The notes below the pieces were generated by a model. The model did no database searches. It saw only the letters and a list, made by a program, of their open reading frames with translations, and was not told where the DNA came from. A program made the translations under genes and the position numbers. Below are positions 25,966-35,254 of a stretch of 64,000 bases of DNA, piece by piece. This stretch comes from Ottowia thiooxydans DSM 14619 (GTDB lineage: Bacteria; Pseudomonadota; Gammaproteobacteria; Burkholderiales; Burkholderiaceae_C). The stretch spans positions 124,001 through 188,000 of the forward strand of contig NZ_AUGX01000008.1 in NCBI RefSeq assembly GCF_000422885.1, read 5' to 3'. Position 1 is the first letter of the stretch. The number at the start of each line of letters is the position of its first letter.

Positions 25966-26880
25966 ATGTCGATGCTCTCATTCATGGGCGCGCTGGAAAT
26001 TGGACTCATCTTCGCGCTGGTGGCGCTGGGGGTGTGGATCTCATTTCGCGTGCTCGATTTCCCTGATCTCACCGCAGATGGCAGCTTCCCTCTGGGGGGC
26101 GCGGTGGCTGCGGTGCTCATTGTGTCAGGTTGCAACCCGTGGCTGGCCTGCGTAGCAGCCATGTTGGCCGGTGCCGCGGCTGGGTTCGTCACTGGCTGGC
26201 TCAATGTGCGCTTGGGGATTTTGCAACTGCTCGCGTCGATCCTGACCATGATCGCGCTGTATTCCATCAACCTGCGCATCATGGGGGCGCCCAACGTGCC
26301 GCTGCTGGGTGAGCCCACCGTATTCAGCCACTTTGTGGGTGAAACCGATGCCTATTGGGTGCAGCCTTTGGTGCTCGCGGGGATTGTGTTGGTGGTCAAG
26401 CTCCTGCTCGACTGGTTCTTCGCCTCGCAAATGGGCTTGGCCCTGAGGGCCACGGGTGCGAATCCTCGCATGGCGCGCGCGCAAGGTGTTTCCACAGGGC
26501 GCGTAGTTCTGGGAGGCATGGCCTTGTCCAACGGATTGATCGCGCTGGGCGGCGCGCTCTACGTCCAAACACAGGGCGGCGCGGATGTTTCCATGGGCCT
26601 GGGCACTATTGTCATCGGTCTGGCCGCGGTCATTATTGGTGAGACGCTGATACCGAGCCGCACGCTCTTCATCATCACCTTGGCCACGATAGTGGGCGCG
26701 GTGTTGTACCGCCTGTTCATTGCACTGGCTCTCGAAGCTGATTTCATAGGCTTGAAGGCGCAGGATCTGAACTTGATCACTGCACTGCTGGTGGCGCTTG
26801 CGCTGGTGTTGCCGCGCTTGAAGGCCAAATGGCGTAAGCCCGTCAAAGCGGCCAAATCTGCTGGAGGGGGTCAACCATGA
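25966..26880 (+). CDS. ABC transporter permease, TrpY-like
   Basis: A 304-aa branched-chain-amino-acid-type permease (COG4120) with about eight to nine hydrophobic segments. Typical blocks are GVWISFRVLDFPDLTADGSFPLGGAV at residues 22-47 and the cytoplasmic GANPRMARAQGVSTGRVVLGGMALSNGLIALGGAL segment that contacts the ATPase. The ATG at 25966 follows a weak AAAGGA. It overlaps the ATPase gene by ATGA. It forms the membrane channel of the importer. Confidence 0.9.
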   Translation: MSMLSFMGALEIGLIFALVALGVWISFRVLDFPDLTADGSFPLGGAVAAVLIVSGCNPWLACVAAMLAGAAAGFVTGWLNVRLGILQLLASILTMIALYSINLRIMGAPNVPLLGEPTVFSHFVGETDAYWVQPLVLAGIVLVVKLLLDWFFASQMGLALRATGANPRMARAQGVSTGRVVLGGMALSNGLIALGGALYVQTQGGADVSMGLGTIVIGLAAVIIGETLIPSRTLFIITLATIVGAVLYRLFIALALEADFIGLKAQDLNLITALLVALALVLPRLKAKWRKPVKAAKSAGGGQP

Positions 26881-27671
26881 TGCAACTGCGCAGTTTGTAC
26901 AAAACGTTCAACCCCGGAACGCCGATTGAGAACCCCGCGCTTCGTGGTGTAGAGCTAAACGTCTCCGCCGGGGAGTTCGTCACCGTCATCGGATCCAATG
27001 GTTCAGGAAAATCGACCACGCTGAATGCCATCAGCGGAGATCTTCTGGTTGATGATGGCCAGATCATCATCGACGGCCGAGATGTCACGCGCCTTAACTC
27101 CTGGGAGCGAGCCAGCTTGGTCGCACGCGTATTCCAGGACCCCATGGCAGGTACCTGCGAGGCCCTCAGCATTGAGGAAAACCTGGCACTGGCCTGGCAA
27201 CGTGGTCAGCGCCGAGGCTTCGGCCGTGCGGTGCGGGCTGAGTTGCGCGGGCTGTTTCGCGAGAAGCTGGCCCAGCTGAATCTTGGGCTGGAAAACCGCC
27301 TTGGCGATCGCATGGGCCTGCTCTCTGGCGGTCAGCGGCAAGCTGTAAGCCTGCTGATGGCGGCGCTGCAACCTTCCCGCATTCTGTTGCTGGATGAACA
27401 TACTGCCGCACTTGATCCCAAGACAGCCGCCTTCGTGCTCCAGCTGACCGATCGAATCGTCAATGAAAATAAGCTTACCGCGTTGATGGTCACCCATTCC
27501 ATGCGGCAGGCGCTAGACCATGGAACACGCACCGTCATGCTGCATCAGGGGGAGGTCGTGCTCGATGTAGCAGGTGAAGAACGTGCCCGCATGGATGTGC
27601 CTGACCTGCTCGCAATGTTTGAGCGTACGCGTGGCGAAAAAGTGAGCGACGACGCGCTGCTGCTGGGCTAA
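26877..27671 (+). CDS. ABC transporter ATPase, TrpZ-like
   Basis: A 264-aa ATP-binding subunit (COG1101). Walker A is GSNGSGKST, the Q-loop lies in FQDPMAGTCEALSIEENLALAW, the signature is LSGGQRQA, Walker B is ILLLDEHTAALD, and the switch His is in MVTHS. It is translationally coupled to the permease and ends 18 bp before the convergent radA stop. A small GCCGT/ACGGC stem (27672-27688) in that space may end both transcripts. Confidence 0.92.
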   Translation: MMQLRSLYKTFNPGTPIENPALRGVELNVSAGEFVTVIGSNGSGKSTTLNAISGDLLVDDGQIIIDGRDVTRLNSWERASLVARVFQDPMAGTCEALSIEENLALAWQRGQRRGFGRAVRAELRGLFREKLAQLNLGLENRLGDRMGLLSGGQRQAVSLLMAALQPSRILLLDEHTAALDPKTAAFVLQLTDRIVNENKLTALMVTHSMRQALDHGTRTVMLHQGEVVLDVAGEERARMDVPDLLAMFERTRGEKVSDDALLLG

Positions 27672-27689
27672 GCCGTAAGGAAAACGGCC

Positions 27690-29078
27690 TCAGTCCAGGC
27701 CGCGCACCAGTGCCATAGCTTCATCCACCCGTTCCACGGCGTGGATGGTGAGGCCCTCGAAGGATTTGTCCGCTTTCTTGGGCGCATTGGCTTTTGGCAC
27801 GATCGCTACTGAGAAGCCAAGCTTCGCGGCCTCTTTCAGTCGCTCCTGCCCACGCGGCGCTGGGCGCACTTCACCCGCCAGGCCAACTTCCCCGAAGGCA
27901 ATGAAGCCTTTAGGTAGCGGTTTTCCTCGCAAGCTGCTGGTGATGGCCAACATCACTGCCAGATCGGCCGCAGGCTCGCTGATTCGCACGCCCCCCACCG
28001 CGTTGACGAAAACGTCCTGATCTCCGGTAGCGACACCGGCGTGTTGATGCAGTACGGCCAGCAGCATGGCCAGCCGGTCGCGTTCCAAACCTACTGACAG
28101 GCGGCGCGGGCTGGGCCCCCCGGAATCCACCAAAGCCTGGATTTCAACGAGCATCGGCCTCGTGCCTTCCAGCGTGACCAGCACGCAACTGCCGGGCACA
28201 GGGTGGGGGTGCTGGCTCAGGAAAATCGCACTTGGGTTGCTGACGCCCTTCAAACCCCGCTCGGTCATGGCGAAGACACCGATCTCGTTGACCGCGCCAA
28301 ACCGATTCTTGATAGCGCGAACCAGGCGATAGCTCGAATGGGTGTCACCTTCGAAATACAGCACCGTATCCACCATGTGCTCCAGCACGCGGGGCCCGGC
28401 CAGTTGGCCATCCTTGGTGACATGGCCGACCAGCACGATGGCGCAACCGCTCGATTTGGCGTACCGAGTCAGGTGGGCTGCGCACTCGCGTACTTGGGCC
28501 ACGCTGCCCGGTGCACTGGTCAGTTGGTCGCTGTAAACGGTTTGTATGGAGTCGATTACAGCGACGGCTGGTTGCCGGCTGGAGAGCGTTGCAAGAATTT
28601 TCTCCAGCTGAATCTCCGCCAGCACATTGACCTGGGAGCCCAAAATGCCGAGCCGCCTGGCGCGCAAGGCTACTTGCGCGCCGCTTTCCTCCCCGGTCAC
28701 ATACAGCGTATTCAGCTGCGAGCGTTGCAAGGTGTCCAGTGCTTGCAACAGCAGAGTTGATTTGCCAATGCCCGGATCACCACCTATCAGCACCACGCCG
28801 CCTTCAACGATGCCGCCTCCCAGAACCCGGTCAAGCTCGCCCTGTCCGGTGGGGGTCCGCGCCACCTCCACCGCTTCAATGGCAGCCAGCGCACGTACTT
28901 CGCTGCTGGGTGCCAGTGCAGAAAATGCAGTACCCAGGCGATTTTTCCCAGAGGAAGGGGCTTCGGCCACTGACTCGATGAGTGAATTCCATGCCCCGCA
29001 GGAGGGGCATTTCCCTAACCAGCGTGCGCTGGTAGCGCCGCATTCATTGCAGGTATAGATGCTTTTTTCTTTTGCCAT
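27690..29078 (-). CDS. radA: DNA repair protein RadA
   Basis: A 462-aa RadA. The N-terminal zinc finger has C10, C13, C24 and C27 (TCNECG and KCPSCG), followed by the RecA-like ATPase with Walker A GGDPGIGKST, the RadA-specific KNRFG motif, and a C-terminal Lon-protease-like domain (GGVRISEPAADLAVMLAI). It acts in recombination intermediate processing and branch migration. The start at 29078 gives MAKEKSIYTC, as in homologues; the frame extends seven codons upstream. It is a single gene, convergent with the transporter. Confidence 0.96.
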   Translation of the reverse strand: MAKEKSIYTCNECGATSARWLGKCPSCGAWNSLIESVAEAPSSGKNRLGTAFSALAPSSEVRALAAIEAVEVARTPTGQGELDRVLGGGIVEGGVVLIGGDPGIGKSTLLLQALDTLQRSQLNTLYVTGEESGAQVALRARRLGILGSQVNVLAEIQLEKILATLSSRQPAVAVIDSIQTVYSDQLTSAPGSVAQVRECAAHLTRYAKSSGCAIVLVGHVTKDGQLAGPRVLEHMVDTVLYFEGDTHSSYRLVRAIKNRFGAVNEIGVFAMTERGLKGVSNPSAIFLSQHPHPVPGSCVLVTLEGTRPMLVEIQALVDSGGPSPRRLSVGLERDRLAMLLAVLHQHAGVATGDQDVFVNAVGGVRISEPAADLAVMLAITSSLRGKPLPKGFIAFGEVGLAGEVRPAPRGQERLKEAAKLGFSVAIVPKANAPKKADKSFEGLTIHAVERVDEAMALVRGLD

Positions 29079-29287
29079 GTCCCGATCGTACTGGTGCATT
29101 CAGGCATCGTGGAAAATGTGGCATGAGATTGAACCGTTAAAGCGGCGTTAGACTGCTTATGACCTTCACAAGGCCAGTATGAACATGCCCGTTATGAATT
29201 GCATCGATCATCACCATGCTGGTGAGGCTGTAGCGTGCTGAACGTCCCCATTTTTTTTGTATTGAGAACCCAGTCTGGAGAAACCCG

Positions 29288-30769
29288 ATGATGAAGCTTC
29301 ATATTTTGTGGGCGCTTGTCGCGGCCGCCGCTTTGGCCTCCTGCGGCGGCTCCGATAGTTCTCCTGCGCCCACGCCGGCACCCACTCCTACACCGGCACC
29401 CGCGCCTACCCCTATAGCCAGTGACCGCATCGAACCTCTGGACACCGCTCTTCGGCCGAGCAGTGCAGTGCTCAAGGTTGCGAGTGGGGCGACTAAGAAT
29501 TATCCGGCTGGAGCTCCCGTTCCGCGGGTCACCTTGGGGGCCTTGGTCGCAGGAAAATCCCTCATCCAGGCGGGTAATGGGACGGCTTTGAAAATCGGTG
29601 AAGGCCGTGCCATTCCCGCTACCGCCAGTGCACAGGATCTGGCTTCGCTGCTAAGCTGGAACCCAACTGCCGACGGTGGAAAGGTTGCTGCCGTCGCGTT
29701 TTCGGCCGAGGGTGCCCGGGCGATCCGATTAGCTGTGCTCGCCGAAGACGTGCCCGAGGGCACCGTGCTGCGCTTTTATGGCGCGGAGGGCGATGAAGTC
29801 GTGGAAATGAACACGACCCAAATCGCCGATCTTCGGGCTGCGAACATGATGGGGGGCGTTACTGGTGATGCAGCGCGCATGGTTTGGGGGCCTGACACCA
29901 CCGGTGCGGTCAGCACGCTGGAGGTGCAGCTACCTGCCAACGTAGATCCTGGCCGCCTTCGCCTCGCCGTGCCACATCTGTCGCACCTGACAACGACTGT
30001 GGAGGAGAGCGTGATGCAACCGAAGACCGTCGCCAGCATCGGCGATGCCGCAAGTTGTCACCTGGATGTCATGTGCAGACCCGATCTGGAGGCAGAAAGC
30101 CGCTCGCTCGCAAAAATCATGTTCTCTACTAGCGCCGGTACTTTTATGTGCACCGGCGCGCTGCTGAACGATGCCGCCAGCAGCCGAACACCGTATTTCC
30201 TGACAGCCTCCCATTGCATAGGCACCCAGGACGTTGCCTCCACGCTAGTTGCCTATTGGTTCTTCCGTGCGGCATCTTGCAATAGCGCTCCCAGGTTGGA
30301 CTCGGCCATGACGCGCACCGTGGGGGGCGCTCAGCTCTTGTTCGCGAATACGGCCATTGACAACACCTTGTTGCAACTCAATACGCGGCCGCCTGCGCGG
30401 GTTGTTTATGCCGGCTCGTATTTTGGTGCCGACGTAGGGCCTGGATTCGGTGTGACGAGCGTTCACCAACCTAGAGGTGATCTGCAGAAGTACAGCGTGG
30501 GCCAAATCATGAGCTACGCCGTGTGCACGGACAACAATTGTGCGGACACCAATGCCAACGTGGGCAGCAGGCTCCGGGTCTCCTGGCAGCAGGGTGCTAC
30601 CGAGTTGGGAAGCAGTGGAGCGCCACTCTTCGCGCAGTTGAATAGCACCCGCTATGTGGTGGGAACCCTATGGGGTGGTGCATCCAGTTGCCAGAACCCT
30701 TCGGGTGCTGATTACTATGGGCGTTTCCAGAACTCCTATGCCCAGGGTATTAACAAGTGGCTCAACTAG
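29288..30769 (+). CDS. Lipoprotein trypsin-like serine protease (lysyl endopeptidase-like)
   Basis: A 493-aa secreted protein. The signal peptide ends in the lipobox LASC (Cys19), so it should be lipid-anchored. A Pro/Thr/Ala-rich linker of repeated PAPT units follows (about residues 27-44). The C-terminal half is a chymotrypsin-fold protease with His309 in LTASHCIG, Asp358 in AIDNTLLQL and Ser443 in GSSGAPLF, the pattern of lysyl endopeptidase and Achromobacter protease I. The middle region (about 60-250) lacks a recognisable family. GGAG lies about 8 nt before ATG 29288. The gene stands alone between radA and ruvB; its targets are unknown. Confidence 0.8.
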   Translation: MMKLHILWALVAAAALASCGGSDSSPAPTPAPTPTPAPAPTPIASDRIEPLDTALRPSSAVLKVASGATKNYPAGAPVPRVTLGALVAGKSLIQAGNGTALKIGEGRAIPATASAQDLASLLSWNPTADGGKVAAVAFSAEGARAIRLAVLAEDVPEGTVLRFYGAEGDEVVEMNTTQIADLRAANMMGGVTGDAARMVWGPDTTGAVSTLEVQLPANVDPGRLRLAVPHLSHLTTTVEESVMQPKTVASIGDAASCHLDVMCRPDLEAESRSLAKIMFSTSAGTFMCTGALLNDAASSRTPYFLTASHCIGTQDVASTLVAYWFFRAASCNSAPRLDSAMTRTVGGAQLLFANTAIDNTLLQLNTRPPARVVYAGSYFGADVGPGFGVTSVHQPRGDLQKYSVGQIMSYAVCTDNNCADTNANVGSRLRVSWQQGATELGSSGAPLFAQLNSTRYVVGTLWGGASSCQNPSGADYYGRFQNSYAQGINKWLN

Positions 30770-30849
30770 GATCTCTAGGAGTCTGCTGATCGAATTCCCG
30801 AGATGGTCATGCGTTTTGGGGTGGTGCCAACCCGCGTCACAATCGGGTT

Positions 30850-31923
30850 ATGAGCATCACCGTTGACGACTTCGCCTTACCACCCGAACGCACGGCACCG
30901 CGCATGGTGTCGGCCGCTGCCGCGTCTCCCAAGGAAGAGGCGTTGGAGCGTGCGTTGCGGCCCAAGCTGCTGGATGAATATGTAGGCCAGGCTAAGGCGC
31001 GCGAGCAACTGGAAATTTTCATAGGCGCTGCAAAAAAGCGCGGCGAAGCGCTGGACCATGTGCTGCTGTTCGGCCCACCAGGCCTGGGAAAAACGACGCT
31101 TTCTCACATCATTGCGCATGAACTGGGTGTCAACCTGCGTCAGACCAGCGGCCCGGTGCTGGAAAAACCTAAGGATCTGGCGGCGCTCCTCACTAATCTG
31201 GAGCGCAATGACGTCTTGTTTATTGATGAAATCCACCGCTTGAGCCCTGTGGTGGAAGAAATTCTCTACCCGGCGCTGGAGGATTTTCAAATCGACATCA
31301 TGATCGGCGAAGGCCCGGCGGCGCGCTCGATCAAGCTTGATCTGCAGCCTTTTACGCTGGTTGGTGCCACCACCCGCGCTGGCATGCTTACGAACCCGCT
31401 CCGCGATCGCTTCGGTATCGTCGCCCGGCTGGAGTTCTACACGCCGGAGGAACTCACCCGTATCGTCACGCGCTCGGCTGGCCTCCTGCAAGTGGAGACA
31501 GATACAGAGGGAGCGCGTGAGATTGCCCGCCGCAGCCGGGGCACACCACGTATAGCCAATCGATTGCTGCGTCGTGTGCGCGACTATGCGGACGTCAAGG
31601 GCGATGGGCGCATCACGCATGACATCGCACACCGGGCGCTGGTCATGCTGGATGTCGACCCAATAGGACTCGATGTCATGGACCGCAAGCTCCTTGAAGC
31701 CGTGATCCACCGCTTCGATGGCGGCCCCGTGGGCCTGGACAATATCGCCGCCAGCATCGGTGAGGAGCCAGGCACGATCGAAGACGTGATTGAACCCTAT
31801 TTGATCCAGCAAGGCTACCTGCAACGCACGCCGCGAGGGCGCATTGCCACGCTGGCCGCCTACCGGCACCTGGGGGTGGCGGCACCTCAGGCTGCGAGCG
31901 GTCTATTTGGCGACACTCCTTGA
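30850..31923 (+). CDS. ruvB: Holliday junction branch migration helicase RuvB
   Basis: A 357-aa RuvB. The AAA+ ATPase has Walker [10 protein letters not shown], Walker [10 protein letters not shown] and sensor GATTRAGML. The arginine-finger region is [13 protein letters not shown], and the C-terminal winged helix includes [17 protein letters not shown]. It drives branch migration with RuvA. Neither ruvA nor ruvC is adjacent. The N-terminus is about 20 residues longer than in E. coli. Confidence 0.96.
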   Translation: MSITVDDFALPPERTAPRMVSAAAASPKEEALERALRPKLLDEYVGQAKAREQLEIFIGAAKKRGEALDHVLLFGPPGLGKTTLSHIIAHELGVNLRQTSGPVLEKPKDLAALLTNLERNDVLFIDEIHRLSPVVEEILYPALEDFQIDIMIGEGPAARSIKLDLQPFTLVGATTRAGMLTNPLRDRFGIVARLEFYTPEELTRIVTRSAGLLQVETDTEGAREIARRSRGTPRIANRLLRRVRDYADVKGDGRITHDIAHRALVMLDVDPIGLDVMDRKLLEAVIHRFDGGPVGLDNIAASIGEEPGTIEDVIEPYLIQQGYLQRTPRGRIATLAAYRHLGVAAPQAASGLFGDTP

Positions 31924-32279
31924 GTCAGAGCTGAACAAGTGCTCGCGTACCGTAGCGCGCTGGTTTCGGGTGCGCTACGGGGGCCAACGTCTGCCCGGCC
32001 TATACCCTATGCCGCGCGCGATCGCGCCCTATATAGCTGTCCTTTGCGCTCTCAAGTGCCTGGCTGGACGCTCCGGTCAAGAGCGCGCTACGTCGTGAGA
32101 TTTACTCGGCGTTACCTAAAATTTATCCTGATATCTCAAGAAAAAGTTCTCAATTTTTGAGTTCAAACACAACAGTCGCGCTAGCGCTTGACTGGAGGTC
32201 CGTGTTGCAATCCACTTCCAACTCGGACTGGTGGGAATTCTCTGACCTGTCCTTCAAGCATTGCATTTGGAGGTTTCGA
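31924..32279. other. Intergenic region between ruvB and aqpZ
   Basis: No gene is supported in 356 bases. CCGTAGCGC (31950-31958) pairs with GCGCTACGG (31972-31980) to form a 9-bp stem with a 13-nt loop after ruvB; no T-run follows. The AT-rich stretch from about 32100 to 32165 is the probable aqpZ promoter area. Confidence 0.4.
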
Positions 32280-32966
32280 ATGAAAAAATATCTGGCCGAG
32301 CTGATCGGGACTTTTTGGCTGGTTTTGGGCGGCTGCGGTAGTGCCGTGCTGGCCGCGGCATTTCCTGAGCTGGGTATAGGCTTTGCCGGCGTGGCGCTGG
32401 CGTTTGGCCTGACCGTGTTGACCATGGCCTTTGCCATAGGCCATATCTCTGGTTGCCACCTGAATCCAGCCGTATCCTTTGGGCTATGGGCTGGTGGCCG
32501 CTTTCCTGCCAAGGATTTGGCTCCTTACGTCATTGCGCAGGTCATAGGGGCCGTGGCGGCAGGGGCGGTGTTGTACGTGATCGCCAGCGGCCAAGCCGGC
32601 TGGCAGGCTGGCGGGTTCGCCACCAATGGCTACGACGCGCTTTCGCCGGGCAAATACTCGATGATGGCGGTGCTCGTATGTGAAGTTGTGATGACAGCCG
32701 TATTCCTGTTCGTCATCATGGGCGCCACGGACAAGCGGGCGCCAGCTGGGTTCGCTCCCATTGCCATCGGCTTGTGCCTGACGCTGATCCACCTGGTCAG
32801 CATTCCGGTGTCCAACACTTCGGTCAACCCAGCGCGTTCGACGGGTGTCGCACTCTTTGCGCAAACCGGCGCCGTGGGACAGCTGTGGCTTTTCTGGCTG
32901 GCACCCATCGTTGGCGGCATCATTGGTGCGGTGGTTTACAAGATGGTAGCCACTAACGAGGACTGA
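32280..32966 (+). CDS. aqpZ: Aquaporin Z
   Basis: A 228-aa major intrinsic protein with six transmembrane spans and both NPA half-helices (HLNPAVSFG and VNPARSTG). The selectivity filter pattern is that of water channels. A strong GGAGG lies 6 nt before ATG 32280. E. coli AqpZ is 231 aa. It mediates rapid water flow across the inner membrane. A 13-bp hairpin that belongs to a repeat family overlaps the region just after its stop. Confidence 0.93.
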   Translation: MKKYLAELIGTFWLVLGGCGSAVLAAAFPELGIGFAGVALAFGLTVLTMAFAIGHISGCHLNPAVSFGLWAGGRFPAKDLAPYVIAQVIGAVAAGAVLYVIASGQAGWQAGGFATNGYDALSPGKYSMMAVLVCEVVMTAVFLFVIMGATDKRAPAGFAPIAIGLCLTLIHLVSIPVSNTSVNPARSTGVALFAQTGAVGQLWLFWLAPIVGGIIGAVVYKMVATNED

Positions 32967-33004
32967 GAAGGTGTGAATGAATCCTTCAACCGGATTCATT
33001 CACA
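32965..33004. repeat. Palindromic repeat, short form, after aqpZ
   Basis: TGTGAATGAATCC (32972-32984) pairs perfectly with GGATTCATTCACA (32992-33004) across a 7-nt loop. The left end, including the preceding GAGAAGG, is nearly identical to the arm of a much larger element at 48602-48783. It may serve as the aqpZ terminator although no T-run follows. Confidence 0.65.
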
Positions 33005-33093
33005 GGCTCCCGCCTCTCCCTGGGTCAACACGTTCTAGCGTCACCGCGCGCGGCTTTTACGCAGTGGTGCCTGGAGTGCATGTCCGCTCAGGT

Positions 33094-33636
33094 TCAGTTT
33101 TCCGGTGTCACGCCCAGTGCCACTAGAAACCTCGCCACCATGTTGTAGGTGGCGATGGCGCTGGTCAATTCCACAATTTCCGTGGTGTTGAAGTGGCTTT
33201 TCAGAGCCGCGAACAGCGCATCGTCGACCTTCACATCCAGCGTCATTTGGGCGGCATAGCTGATTACCAGTTGTTCTACAGGCCCCAGGGCCTCATCTTT
33301 GGCCTGGCGGGGGTTTTGTGCCATCACGCGCGAAAGGGCGTCTAGCTCGTCTTGTGTGCCCCCAGCCGCCAGGAAATCCGGTGCATGGTGGTGATATTCG
33401 TAGTGGGCCCCCGTCAATAGGGCGACGGTACATATACCCAACTCACGGAGTTTTCGACTGGTGGGAAGCTCGCTACGCACTGCCTTAAGGTAAACATTCC
33501 AGCCACGTGCCAGCGGTTCGCTCCACAGAAGGGCACGATCCAGATTGAGCAAGTTGCCCGCGCGGCGGGCCAGGATGGCGTTCACCAACTCTTCGGGTTG
33601 GGCCTTGAGATCTGGAGTCCAATGGGGAATGCGCAT
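33094..33636 (-). CDS. Carboxymuconolactone decarboxylase/AhpD-family protein
   Basis: A 180-aa all-helical CMD-domain protein. The family core is visible as LLTGAHYEYHHHAPDFLAAGGT, which keeps the Glu and His of the ExxxH motif but has no CxxC pair. It is thus unlikely to be an alkylhydroperoxidase of the AhpD disulfide type. Similar proteins are often found beside catabolic genes, and their function is rarely known. It is transcribed divergently from dapF with about 53 bp between the starts. Confidence 0.75.
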   Translation of the reverse strand: MRIPHWTPDLKAQPEELVNAILARRAGNLLNLDRALLWSEPLARGWNVYLKAVRSELPTSRKLRELGICTVALLTGAHYEYHHHAPDFLAAGGTQDELDALSRVMAQNPRQAKDEALGPVEQLVISYAAQMTLDVKVDDALFAALKSHFNTTEIVELTSAIATYNMVARFLVALGVTPEN

Positions 33637-33689
33637 GCGAGAAGCCTTTCGAAATGAACTAACTCAGAGGATAAAGGGATAATCGCTCC

Positions 33690-34556
33690 ATGCACATTCG
33701 CTTCACCAAGATGCAGGGCGCGGGCAACGATTTTGTCGTGCTCGACGAGACAGCTGGCCCGCTGGGGCTCACGCCTGCGCAGTATCGCTGGCTGGCGGAC
33801 CGGCACTTCGGTGTGGGGGCAGACCAGATCCTCGGCGTCAGGCAGGCACCTCAGCCTGATGTGGATTTTGAGTATGTAATCCACAACAATGATGGCGGCG
33901 AAGTCGAGCATTGCGGAAATGGCGCGCGTTGCTTTGTGCGCTTTGTGCGCGGACGCGGCCTGACGGACAAGCGCACGGTGAGAGTGAAGATCCAGCGCGG
34001 CATCATTGAGCTTACCGAAAATGAAGACGGAGGCGTCACTGTGGATATGGGCGCCCCGGTGTTCGATCTTCCTTTGGTGCCGTTCAATCCTGCCGGTATG
34101 GAGCCTTTGGGTGGCGGATGGTCACTTTGGCCGGTCGTTCTTTCGCCGGCGGCCACGGTTCATCTGGCCGTACTCTCCATGGGCAACCCCCATGCCGTAC
34201 AACTGGTGGATGATGTGGACACTGCTCCCGTGCTGACTCAAGGCCCCCTGATTGAGTCACACCCCGCGTTTCCCAACCGCGTCAACGCGGGCTTCATGCA
34301 GATTGAAAATCGCAGCCAGATTCGATTGCGCGTTTACGAGCGCGGTGCCGGAGAGACCTTGGCTTGCGGCACCGGCGCTTGCGCGGCGGTCGTGGCAGGC
34401 ATCCGCTTGGGCCTGCTCGATCAGCGGGTGCAGGTGGCTACGCGGGGTGGTGCACTAACCATTGAGTGGGCGGGCCATGACGGCAGCCCGGTGTTGATGA
34501 CCGGCCCGGCCAGCACCGTTTTTGAGGGCGAAATTGAGATTCCAGAAAGCATATGA
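33690..34556 (+). CDS. dapF: Diaminopimelate epimerase
   Basis: A 288-aa DapF that interconverts LL- and meso-diaminopimelate for lysine and peptidoglycan synthesis. Both catalytic cysteines are present: Cys75 in HCGNGARC and Cys226 in ACGTGAC. The N-terminus [20 protein letters not shown] is canonical. It overlaps the DUF484 gene by ATGA and begins a housekeeping operon with xerC. Confidence 0.96.
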   Translation: MHIRFTKMQGAGNDFVVLDETAGPLGLTPAQYRWLADRHFGVGADQILGVRQAPQPDVDFEYVIHNNDGGEVEHCGNGARCFVRFVRGRGLTDKRTVRVKIQRGIIELTENEDGGVTVDMGAPVFDLPLVPFNPAGMEPLGGGWSLWPVVLSPAATVHLAVLSMGNPHAVQLVDDVDTAPVLTQGPLIESHPAFPNRVNAGFMQIENRSQIRLRVYERGAGETLACGTGACAAVVAGIRLGLLDQRVQVATRGGALTIEWAGHDGSPVLMTGPASTVFEGEIEIPESI

Positions 34557-35233
34557 CTCCAAACGGCATGAACCCCATCACTGAAGAAGATATTGCTCAA
34601 TTTCTGGTACATACGCCTGATTTCTTTGAGCGACATGCAGATTTGCTGAGCGCGGTACAAATGACCAGCCCCCACGGTGGTCGTGCAGTCAGTTTGCAGG
34701 AGCGCCAGGCAGAGATGCTTCGCGAGAAAATCAAGGTGCTGGAGCAGCGCCTGATGGAAATGATGCGTCATGGCAATGAGAACATGCTCATTGGCGACAA
34801 ACTCCAGCGCTGGTCGAAGCAGTTGTTTCTGGTTCCACGCCCGGCCGACTTGCCCGTGGTGACGGTCAGCGAGATCAAGAGCCAATTCAGCGTGCCTCAA
34901 GCCGGCCTCAAACTATGGGATGTCGCCGACGCTTACGCGGGTGAGCCCTTTGCCCAGGATGTCAGCGATGACGTCAAAAGCCTGGCGTCTTCCCTGGTCA
35001 CGCCTTATTGCGGCGTGAACGCTGGTTTTGATGCCGTGCGCTGGCTGGAAGACCCGGAAGCTGCCGCATCCCTGGCTTTGATCCCCTTGCGATCCGGCGA
35101 AGCGGCGCCGGCCTTTGGCCTGCTGGTGCTCGCTTCGCCGGATAGCCAGCGTTACCAAGCCGGCATGGCTACGGACTTCCTGGAGCGTATTGCCGAAATC
35201 GCCAGCGCGGCGCTTTCACGGCTTAAACGCTAA
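34553..35233 (+). CDS. DUF484 family protein
   Basis: A 226-aa protein with the DUF484 N-terminus ([24 protein letters not shown]), a short coiled segment around residues 45-75 and a GAF-like C-terminal half ([22 protein letters not shown]). The family is almost always found between dapF and xerC, as here. Its function is not established. It is coupled to dapF by an ATGA overlap and lies 21 nt before xerC. Confidence 0.9.
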   Translation: MTPNGMNPITEEDIAQFLVHTPDFFERHADLLSAVQMTSPHGGRAVSLQERQAEMLREKIKVLEQRLMEMMRHGNENMLIGDKLQRWSKQLFLVPRPADLPVVTVSEIKSQFSVPQAGLKLWDVADAYAGEPFAQDVSDDVKSLASSLVTPYCGVNAGFDAVRWLEDPEAAASLALIPLRSGEAAPAFGLLVLASPDSQRYQAGMATDFLERIAEIASAALSRLKR

Positions 35234-35254
35234 GTCCCAGACCGAAGACTCCAT

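Noticed and set aside
29366-29416. Tandem DNA repeat or CRISPR-like array
   Set aside because: The periodicity comes from codons of the Pro/Thr/Ala linker in the lipoprotein protease; there are no spacers.
30877-31869. 330-codon minus-strand frame opposite ruvB
   Set aside because: RuvB motifs on the plus strand are complete; the antisense product has no coherent domain.
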